NCBI GenBank assembly: GCA_964541075.1
Contig: CAZIPZ010000095.1
Span: 1-14,475 of the forward strand
Reading direction: 5' to 3'
Origin: CAZIPZ01 sp964541075
GTDB taxonomy: Bacteria; Acidobacteriota; Terriglobia; 20CM-2-55-15
Length of the DNA stretch: 14,475 nt
Both the position numbers and the translations under genes were made by a program. This document shows, in pieces, positions 1 through 7,500 of the stretch (within the stretch, counting starts at the first letter, position 1; each line of letters starts with the position of its first letter). Below the pieces are notes generated by a model. It saw only the letters and a program-made list of their open reading frames with translations. It was not told where the DNA came from and did no database searches.

Positions 1-236
1 TCCGGCGTGTATTGAGCCAGGGCGGATTTGTGAAAATTCGGATTCTCCGAAATGAAATTTTCGGGCGCCGTGTGGAGATTTGTGAAGTTGCAGCGCCCTC
101 CTCCGGAGATTCGGATCTTTTTCCCGACCGAGTCGTTGCGTTCCAGAACCAGAACGGACCGTCCTCGCTTGCCGGTTTCGATGGCGCACATAAGTCCAGC
201 CGCGCCCGCGCCAATCACGATGACGTCGATTAACAC
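1..236 (-). CDS. HI0933/YhiN-family FAD-dependent flavoprotein, N-terminal part (runs off the left edge)
   Basis: Read on the minus strand from a GTG at 236-234, the frame is open for 78 codons to the window edge. It begins with a beta strand and dinucleotide-binding glycine motif, VIVIGAGAAG (residues 5-14), followed at 44-53 by SGGGRCNFTN, a signature of the HI0933/YhiN flavoproteins. The family pattern continues with an NPNFHKSALAQYTP stretch at the edge. Members bind FAD and probably NAD(P)H and are about 400 residues long, so roughly 80% of the gene lies outside. Characterised relatives include bile-acid-related reductases, but the physiological substrate here cannot be told. GTG is chosen because it sits just before the first beta strand and no in-frame ATG lies nearby upstream. 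There is no clear Shine-Dalgarno; a -10-like TATGAT ends 7 bases upstream. The gene is divergent to the AIM24 gene. Confidence 0.85.
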   Translation of the reverse strand, partial: MLIDVIVIGAGAAGLMCAIETGKRGRSVLVLERNDSVGKKIRISGGGRCNFTNLHTAPENFISENPNFHKSALAQYTP

Positions 237-284
237 GGCGTCATCATATATGATTGGTCGATTTTCAAATGGGGGGACGAAGCG
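237..284. promoter_or_regulatory. Divergent intergenic promoter region with a 12-bp palindrome
   Basis: This 48-bp gap separates two divergent genes. It contains a perfect 12-bp palindrome, ATCATATATGAT, at 243-254. Because of the symmetry, a -10-like TATGAT (5/6 to TATAAT) occurs on both strands: plus 249-254 and minus 248-243. On the minus strand the predicted transcription start falls about on the GTG at 236. On the plus strand it would leave about 23 nt of leader holding GGGGGG (271-276), 8 nt before the ATG at 285. No convincing -35 box was found on either strand. The palindrome could equally be an operator. Confidence 0.4.
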
Positions 285-1082
285 ATGCCTGCGATGCATG
301 AAGTGGATTACAAAATTATCGGCGATGACATGCAGTATGTAGAAATAGAGCTGGATCCTGGCGAGGCCAGTGTGGCTGAAGCCGGCGGCATGATGTACAT
401 GGAAGACGGCATCGAAATGGAGACGGTGTTCGGGGATGGATCGCAGCAGCAGAGCGGATTTCTCGGGGCGCTGGTCGGCGCCGGCAAGCGGTTGCTCACG
501 GGTGAATCGCTCTTCATGACAGTCTTCCTCAATAAGTCGCAACAGAAAAAACATGTGGCGTTCGGCGCGCCGTATCCCGGCAAAATCGTTCCTGTGCATC
601 TGGCGGAGGTTGGCGGCGAACTCATCGCTCAAAAGGATTCGTTTTTGGTTGCGGCTAAAGGCGTGAGCATTGGGATTGCATTTCAAAAGCGTCTGGGCGT
701 CGGTCTGTTCGGAGGGGAAGGCTTCATCATGCAACGGCTGCAGGGAGACGGTTGGGCTTTCGTGCACGCCGGCGGCATGTTGTCGCAGCGGACGCTCGGG
801 CCCGGTGAAGTGCTTCGAGTGGATACCGGCTGCATCGTGGCGTTCCAGCCGTCGATCGATTACGATATTCAATATGTCGGCAAAATCAAGTCGGCACTTT
901 TCGGCGGAGAAGGTTTGTTTTTTGCGACTTTACGCGGTCCGGGTCACATATGGCTGCAGTCGCTGCCGCTCAGTCGTCTCGCAGGCCGTATTATCGCTGC
1001 ATCACCGCAAGTTGGGAGTCGTAGAGAAGAAGGATCTGTATTGGGGGCTATCGGCGGGCTTCTCGACGGCGACAATTCCTAG
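285..1082 (+). CDS. AIM24 family protein (TIGR00266, formerly DUF124)
   Basis: This 265-residue protein is full length for the TIGR00266/AIM24 family, whose molecular function in bacteria is unknown. The family fold is built from repeated beta units, and the units can be seen here: LTGESLFMT (72-79), LFGGEGFIM (141-149) and LFGGEGLFF (205-213), each followed by a G-x-G turn and a hydrophobic strand. The AEAGGMMYM stretch near 31-39 matches the typical N-terminal family motif. No signal peptide or membrane helix is seen, so it is probably cytoplasmic. ATG 285 is preferred over ATG 294 because GGGGGG at 271-276 lies 8 nt before it. The C-terminal 25 residues are glycine-rich and variable in the family. 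It stands alone, divergent from a flavoprotein gene, with 156 bp before the next gene. Family assignment is firm; the role is not known. Confidence 0.9.
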   Translation: MPAMHEVDYKIIGDDMQYVEIELDPGEASVAEAGGMMYMEDGIEMETVFGDGSQQQSGFLGALVGAGKRLLTGESLFMTVFLNKSQQKKHVAFGAPYPGKIVPVHLAEVGGELIAQKDSFLVAAKGVSIGIAFQKRLGVGLFGGEGFIMQRLQGDGWAFVHAGGMLSQRTLGPGEVLRVDTGCIVAFQPSIDYDIQYVGKIKSALFGGEGLFFATLRGPGHIWLQSLPLSRLAGRIIAASPQVGSRREEGSVLGAIGGLLDGDNS

Positions 1083-1110
1083 TGGCTTTCAAAATCGCCT
1101 AAACCTGAAT

Positions 1111-1138
1111 TTGTCTCCCGCTGTCACTGGTGTATAAC
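1111..1138 (+). promoter_or_regulatory. Candidate sigma70-type promoter for the DUF1549 operon
   Basis: TTGTCT (1111-1116, 4/6 to TTGACA) is followed after 16 bp by TATAAC (1133-1138, 5/6 to TATAAT). Transcription would start near 1145, giving a leader of about 94 nt before ATG 1239. The rest of the 1083-1238 gap shows no gene, no clear terminator for the AIM24 gene and no strong hairpin. GGAGG at 1231-1235 lies only 3 nt before the ATG, which is unusually close. Predicted from consensus matching only. Confidence 0.4.
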
Positions 1139-1238
1139 TGCCGTGCCACGAAAGTGAGCGGCTGCGAATGGACGCCGACGCGCCGCGACGGGTGAAAGCT
1201 CGAAGCGAACGGGACGCAGCAACAAATCATGGAGGCGA

Positions 1239-3170
1239 ATGAGAATACGGACGTTCACAGCAATAGCCTTTCTAATTCTCGCGACCGGATTGCTCGTAGT
1301 CGGCGCGCAACAAGAGGATCCGGTCGACGAACAATTCCGCGCGATTGTTTCCAGCGGTGATTGCAGTTTTCTTCTAAATCCGGATGAGTACCTGGTGGAT
1401 TCCGAAAGCCTCCACACGACGCGTTCGGAAATCACGGGAAAAGTATCCAAATATGTCATGGCGGTGTTTGCGGACTCGCTATCCGTCGATGCTGCCGCAA
1501 TGCCGCGGAGGAACTTCATCGACGATGCGATCTTCAATCGAATGGCGGCTGCAGGCATTCAATCGGCGCCGCTGGCGTCAGACGCAGAGTTCCTCAGACG
1601 CGTCACCTTGGACCTGACAGGAAGAATTCCTTCCGCCGCAGATGTGCAGGCATTCATGGCGGACGCCAATCCATCCAAACGCGACCAGAAGATAGATGCT
1701 TTGATCGGAACCCCGGAATTTGTCGACAAGTGGACGATGTTCTTCGGCGATCTCCTGAAAGTCACCTCGAATTCCTCCAACGTTAACCGCGATCTCTTGG
1801 GACGGAACGCGTACTACGGCTATTTGAGAGATTCGATCGCTGCAAACAAGCCTTACGATCAGATTGCTCGTGAACTGATAGCGGCTACGGGCGACACCTT
1901 TGTGAGCGGGGCGGCGAACTGGCCGGTCGGCAATACCATCACTATGGGGCCGCCGCAGGACACGTTTGACGGCCATGCGGTGAACACCGCCTCGATGTTC
2001 CTGGGCATCAGCGCCGTGGATTGTCTGCTGTGCCACGATGGTGCGCGTCACCTGGACCAGGTGAATCTCTGGGGAGCTACACAGACCCGTCAGAACATGT
2101 GGGGATTGTCCGCCTACTTCTCGCGAACGCGGATGCAGCGTCAGGTTGTGACTCAAACTCCAACGGTCGCGAAATTCATTGTCACGGATGCGGCGACAGG
2201 TGGATATCAACTCAACACGACCACCGGCAATCGCAGTCCGCGGCAACCGATCAATGGCGTAAACGCAATCACTCCAAGGAATCCTTTTTCAGCGGCGGCC
2301 AACAGCCCGATTGCGGGCGGCAGCGGCATCGGCGCAGGTGAATCGTACAGGCAGTCTATTGCCCGCCAGATTACGGGCGACATTCAATTCTCCCGCGCAG
2401 CCGTGAACTATGTTTGGGAAAAGTACATGGTCGAGGCATTCGTCACGCCCAGCAACGCGTTCGACCTGGCTCGTTTGGATCCCAGAAGTCCCCTGCCGGC
2501 GGGATGGACGCTGCAGCCGACAAACGCCGAACTTCTTAACGCGCTCGCTTTGTGGTTCCAGCAAAACCGCTATGATCTGCGGGCGTTGATGGGGTTGATC
2601 ACCAAGTCGAGTGCGTACCAACTCTCGTCCGCCTATCCTGGAACCTGGAATGTGTCCTATGTCCCGTACTACGCTCGCAAATACGTGCGAAGGCTTGATG
2701 CTGAGGAGGTGCACGACGCGATTCAAAAGGCGACAGGAATCATAGGTGCGTATCCGTTGCGCGGAGAACTTCCTTCCGTGCAGTGGGCCATGCAGTTTCC
2801 GGAGCCGCGCGAGCCGCAGAACGGGGCCGTCGCCGCGTTTCTGAATTCCTTCGGTCGCGGAGATCGCGATCAATTGCCGCGAAGATCGGACGGCTCACTG
2901 CTTCAGGCTTTGAATCTGATGAATAACCCATTTGTCATGACGAAAATTCATCAGGGCAATCAGGGCTCTGCAGTTGCTTCGATCCTGGCGCAAACGTCGA
3001 ATCCCACAACCATCATTCAGCAGCTTTTCTTGAACACGCTTTCCCGGCCGGCGACGCCGGAAGAGATCGCGCTGTTCACAGTGCAATTTCAACGGCAAGG
3101 GGTTCGGCCCGCCGCCGAAGGTTTGCAATGGATTCTGTTGAACAAGTTGGAATTCGTTTTCAACTATTGA
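1239..3170 (+). CDS. Secreted DUF1549/DUF1553 domain protein with one CxxCH cytochrome c motif
   Basis: This 643-residue protein begins with a Sec-type signal (RIR, then hydrophobic 7-22, likely cleaved near VGA-QQ at 23-24). After a short linker comes a DUF1549 domain (about 92-300): NFIDDAIFNRM at the start, FLRRVTLDLTGRIP at 118-131, then WTMFFGDLL. A CLLCH motif at 262-266 can bind haem c covalently. DUF1553 fills about 380-640, with RRLDAEEVHDAI, the FGRGDRDQLPRRSDGSLLQALNLMN-type core described by its conserved LLQALNLMNN, LSRPATPEE and a closing WILLNKLEFVFNY. These paired domains are abundant in planctomycetes and acidobacteria, usually next to a DUF1501 gene as here. No biochemical function is established. 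It is the first gene of an operon: a DUF1501 gene follows after 10 bp. A periplasmic or surface redox role is inferred from the haem motif. Confidence 0.9.
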   Translation: MRIRTFTAIAFLILATGLLVVGAQQEDPVDEQFRAIVSSGDCSFLLNPDEYLVDSESLHTTRSEITGKVSKYVMAVFADSLSVDAAAMPRRNFIDDAIFNRMAAAGIQSAPLASDAEFLRRVTLDLTGRIPSAADVQAFMADANPSKRDQKIDALIGTPEFVDKWTMFFGDLLKVTSNSSNVNRDLLGRNAYYGYLRDSIAANKPYDQIARELIAATGDTFVSGAANWPVGNTITMGPPQDTFDGHAVNTASMFLGISAVDCLLCHDGARHLDQVNLWGATQTRQNMWGLSAYFSRTRMQRQVVTQTPTVAKFIVTDAATGGYQLNTTTGNRSPRQPINGVNAITPRNPFSAAANSPIAGGSGIGAGESYRQSIARQITGDIQFSRAAVNYVWEKYMVEAFVTPSNAFDLARLDPRSPLPAGWTLQPTNAELLNALALWFQQNRYDLRALMGLITKSSAYQLSSAYPGTWNVSYVPYYARKYVRRLDAEEVHDAIQKATGIIGAYPLRGELPSVQWAMQFPEPREPQNGAVAAFLNSFGRGDRDQLPRRSDGSLLQALNLMNNPFVMTKIHQGNQGSAVASILAQTSNPTTIIQQLFLNTLSRPATPEEIALFTVQFQRQGVRPAAEGLQWILLNKLEFVFNY

Positions 3171-3180
3171 GGGCGGCGGC

Positions 3181-4530
3181 ATGAACCCAGTTATCGACAG
3201 ACGTCTTTTTTTCAAAGTAGCGGCAAGCGGGGTCGCCGGCTGTTTTGTGTCACCGATGGAAATGTTTGCCCAGTCCACTTCTGTGACGCCGGCCACCATC
3301 CTCAACACGGCTAAATATTGCATTTTTGTTCTTCTGCCCGGCGCACCCAGCCAGATCGACACATTCGATCTTCGTGTTGGACGTTGGACGCCGGCGAATT
3401 TCAGCCCGACAACGATCAACGGAATCGATTTCCCTTCGGGATTGCTTCCAAATCTCTCGGCGCAATTCAGCCAGAATCGGTTTTCGATCATTCGAAGCTG
3501 CCAATCCACTGCGCTCGTTCATCCACTCCTCCAGCAGTGGGCGCAGATCGCCAGGAATCCGGCCAGCGCTACCGGCAAAATCGCGCCGAATATCGGTTCA
3601 GTCGTCGCCCTTGAGTTTGAACCTCAGCGGACCGCCAGTCAGAAGCTGCCGGGATTCGTCGCGCTGAATGGCGGGGCGAGTCTTGCTGGTGCGGGATACT
3701 TTTCAGGCAAGTACGCGCCATTCGATACAACGCCTGCACCGAACGGTGTGGCGAACCTAAACAACCCCGACGGCGAGGCGGCTTTTACGTTGCGGTATAA
3801 CATGCTTCTCGCGGCCGACTCCATGGGGCGCTCGGCGCCATCGATGTACGGATCCAAAATTGACGAGATGGCCGAATACTATGCTTCGGCGCGCCGCATG
3901 ATGTATGACCCCGCCGTCCTGAATACCTTCCGGTTTTCTACCTCGGACCAACAGAAGTACGGAAACTCACCCTTTGGCAATGCGTGCGTGACGGCGAGAA
4001 ACATCGTGGCTTCTGATCTCGGTACGCGATACATCCAGATCAATCATGGCGGCTGGGATAACCATCAGAATATATACGCGCCCAACGCCGGCATCTATAG
4101 GCCTGCGCAACAACTGGATGTCGGTCTTGGAACCCTGATTTCCGATCTAGCCGAAATGCCCGGCTCGAACGGAAGGAGCAAGCTTGACGAAACGCTCATT
4201 ATCGCGAAGGGCGAGTTTGGCCGCACCATCGGAAACATCACGGGCCAGCAGGGTAGAGATCATTATTTCGTCCACTCCGCCATGGTTGCCGGCGGCGGAA
4301 CCCGCGGCGGGCGTGTGCTTGGCCGAACGACAACGGATGGCGCTTATGTGGAAGACCCAGGTTGGTCGCAGGGCAGGCCAGTGTTTGCCGAAGACATCGC
4401 CGCAACGATCTATTCGGCGCTCGGCGTCAACTACACCACAGTCCGCAACGACGATCCGTTAGGACGCGGCTTTGAGTATGTCCCTACAACCTCGGGCTAT
4501 CCCGGCGCGCCGATCGTTGAGTTGTTCTGA
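3181..4530 (+). CDS. DUF1501 domain protein with twin-arginine signal
   Basis: This 449-residue protein is in the normal size range for DUF1501, a family related to the alkaline phosphatase/sulfatase fold. The N terminus has a Tat-like motif, DRRLFFK (6-12), a short hydrophobic stretch and a probable cleavage near MFA-QS (28-32). V-A-G-C at 18-21 could also be read as a lipobox. Family landmarks: PGAPSQIDTFDL (53-64), HGGWDNH (289-295), KGEFGRT (343-349), GRDHYF (358-363), then GGGTRGG, GRTTTDGAYV and FAEDIAATIYSALG near the end. The D/H-rich motifs sit where sulfatase-fold proteins hold metals, but no DUF1501 activity is established to my knowledge. It lies 10 bp after the DUF1549 gene, with GGGCGG just before the ATG, and 2 bp before the propeller gene, so all three are probably co-transcribed and exported. 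Confidence 0.9.
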   Translation: MNPVIDRRLFFKVAASGVAGCFVSPMEMFAQSTSVTPATILNTAKYCIFVLLPGAPSQIDTFDLRVGRWTPANFSPTTINGIDFPSGLLPNLSAQFSQNRFSIIRSCQSTALVHPLLQQWAQIARNPASATGKIAPNIGSVVALEFEPQRTASQKLPGFVALNGGASLAGAGYFSGKYAPFDTTPAPNGVANLNNPDGEAAFTLRYNMLLAADSMGRSAPSMYGSKIDEMAEYYASARRMMYDPAVLNTFRFSTSDQQKYGNSPFGNACVTARNIVASDLGTRYIQINHGGWDNHQNIYAPNAGIYRPAQQLDVGLGTLISDLAEMPGSNGRSKLDETLIIAKGEFGRTIGNITGQQGRDHYFVHSAMVAGGGTRGGRVLGRTTTDGAYVEDPGWSQGRPVFAEDIAATIYSALGVNYTTVRNDDPLGRGFEYVPTTSGYPGAPIVELF

Positions 4531-4532
4531 CA

Positions 4533-7500
4533 ATGGACCGACCGCATATTTCTTTCCTTGAGGGAGGAGGAATATGCGCTCTCGCGTGCCTGCTGTTTCT
4601 GAGTGGTTCAGTTCGAACGGAGCCATCCCATAAATTCGAGCAACTGCCCTTAGCCTTTGAGCAAAACCGCGGACAAGCGCCTTCCGATGTTCGTTATCTC
4701 GCCCGCGGACAGGGATATAACCTCCTGCTTACGTCTCAAGGCTCACGCTTGCTCTTTCGGAGCCAGGGCAAAGTGTTGTCCGTGGCAACGGAGTTCTCCG
4801 GTGCGAACAGCCGTTCGGCGATCGCCGCAGAGGAGAAGCTTTCAGGGAAAGTTCATTACCTGCGCGGCCAGGCAACAATCACGGATATTCCCACCTACGC
4901 GAAACTGCGCTACAAGGTCTTTTATCCCGGGATTGATCTTGTTTATTACGGCGTACAGTCGAAGCTCGAATATGACTTCGTGGTCCAGCCGAAGGCCGAC
5001 CCAGAAGTCATCGCCATGCGCTTTATTGGCGCCGACGAATTGAGCGTGAATCCTCGCGGCGATCTTGTTATTCGCGTTGGTGAAGCGCGGGTCGTTCAAC
5101 ACCGGCCCATTGCGTATCAGGACATCAACGGAAAACGAACGCACGTCGATAGCCGATACCGTCTGCTTGGCAACAGCGCTGTCGGTTTTGAGGTGGGCGG
5201 CTATGACGCTCGCCGGACGCTGACTATTGATCCCATTCTCAGCTATTCCACATTCGTCGGCGGCAGCGATGGAAACGACGATGGGCGCGGCGTCTCGGTG
5301 GACGCTTCCGGAAACGTTTATCTGACCGGATCGACGACCTCGACAAACTTTCAGACTGTTGCTCCTCTGCAGCCAGGCGCAGGTGCAAACGATCCTTCGC
5401 TCGAGTTTAGCGATGCTTTTGTAACGAAGATCAACTCCGCCGGAACTGCTGTTATGTACTCCACCTACTTGGGCGGTGCGAGCGACGATGACGGGAAAGC
5501 GATTGCTGTCGACGCCAGCGGCAATGCCGTTGTTGTCGGATCCACCGCGTCTACGAATTTCCCAACAACCGCTGGCGCAGCCAACCGCACGTGCCGCATG
5601 CGGACTGGAGGTGCGTGCGCCGACGCATTTGTCGCCAAGCTCAATCCGGCCGGTTCGAGTCTCATTTATTCAACCTATTTCGGCGGAACAGATGACGACG
5701 AAGCCAGAGGCGTCGCCCTTGACGGGGCAGGCAATGCTTACGTGACCGGGGGCACTTTGTCTGGGGACTTTCCGACCACTTCAGGCGCTTTGCTGCCCAG
5801 CGGAAATACCGGCGCATACGTTCTGAAATTCAATCCCACTGGGACTCTCGCGTATTCGACGTACCTCAGCGCCGGGTCCGGAACCACGGAATCCCGCGGC
5901 ATTGCGGTGGATCCTTCAGGCAACGTTTATATTGCTGGCGCCACGGCTTCGTCGGCTGCCACGGGAACGGATGTTTTCTTGGCGAAGCTCAATCCGAGCG
6001 GAACAGGATTGGTGTTTTTACAGTTCATTCGCGGCGCCAAGGACGACGTCGCCAATGCCGTTGCGGTGGACTCTTCCGGCGCGGCGTACGTAACAGGCCA
6101 GACCTCGTCAGTGAATTTTGCTACGACCGCTCGCGTATTGCAGGCGGCCTTCGGCGGCGGTCCTGCGTTCCGTAGTTTCGACTCCGGATCAGAGTGGTCC
6201 ACGAGCAGTTCCGGCCTGGCGGCCGGTTCTCTTCATGCACTGGCGATCTCGAAGACACAGCCGTCCACGATCTACGCCGGCGCCGATGACGAGACCGGCG
6301 GCGGAGTATTCAAAAGCGTTGATGGTGGTGCGAACTGGACGAATGTTAGCGCCGGAATCAGCGATGCCCGAATCCATGCACTCGCAACGGATCCCGTGAC
6401 ACCCGGCGTCGTCTATGCCGGCAGCCGAAGTGCGGGCGTTTTTAAGAGCGTGGATGGAGGCGCCACGTGGAATGCGACGCCGCTGAACAATGTGTTTGTC
6501 ACCGTTCTTGCGATAGATCCCGCAACGCCGGCAACCGTGTATGCGGGCGCCGCGGGCAATGGCGTCTACAAAAGCGCGAATGCCGGCGCATCGTGGGTTC
6601 CAGTAAACAACGGACTATCGAGCCTCGGGGTTCGAACGCTGGCTATTCATCCGGCCAATCCAGCCACAATCTACGCCGGTACAGGCGGAGGAATCTACAG
6701 GACCACGGACGCCGGTGCGTCATGGGCGCCGGTGAGTTCGGGTTTGTTCGATCCGAACATCAATGCGATCGTGATCGATCCCAGGAATCCCAATCTCCTG
6801 TTCGCGGCGACCAACTCCGTGGGCGTGTTCCGTAGCGTCAACGGCGGATCTTTCTGGCTGGCTTCGAATGGGGGTCTTTCGAGCTCCAGCCTGGGAATCC
6901 TTGTGAGCGCGCTGACGATCGATGCCGGAAGCGGGACTCTGTATGCGGCCATCGGCGAGTCGAATGTGAGCCGCGTATATAAGAGCAGCAACGGAATTAC
7001 CTGGGCTCCCACATCTCTAAACACCGCCCGAATTACAGCGCTGTCGACGGACCCTCAGAACGGAAATGCGGTTTACGCCGCAACGGTGGGCGGTTCCGAT
7101 GCATTTCTTGCGAAATGGAACTCGTCCGGATCTTTGATCTACTCGACGTATCTGGGAGGTCGGAGGGACGATGCCGGCAACGCGATAGCCGTCGACTCCA
7201 ATGGCGCGGCGTTTGTGGCGGGCAACACCTCATCCACGGATTTTCCAGCCGTCAGCCCCCTTCAAGCGGGTTTCGGGGGCGGCAGCGACGTCGTTACGGA
7301 CGCCTTCATTGCAAAGGTCAGTGCAAGCGGCGGGGCGTTGTCGTATTCGTCCTATCTGGGTGGAAGCAGCAATGATTTCGGGAACGGGGTGGCGGTGGAC
7401 GTCAACGGCGCCGCGTATTTGGTTGGACAGACGGGATCAAATGATTTTCCGATCGCCGCATCGGCTTCTGCGAACCGTCCCGGTTTGCTCGACGTGTTCG

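Noticed and set aside
1083..1238. Possible small RNA or terminator in the gap after the AIM24 gene
   Set aside because: No stable hairpin with a T-tract was found and complementary segments are short or far apart; only a promoter-like pair is supported.
1578..2246. A 222-codon minus-strand open frame, and another at 2289-2873
   Set aside because: Both are antisense to the DUF1549/DUF1553 gene and look like low-complexity R/S-rich shadow translations.
6162..7097. Sialidase activity suggested by the Asp-boxes
   Set aside because: Asp-boxes are structural and occur in many propellers; the catalytic arginine triad and the RIP motif of sialidases are not visible.
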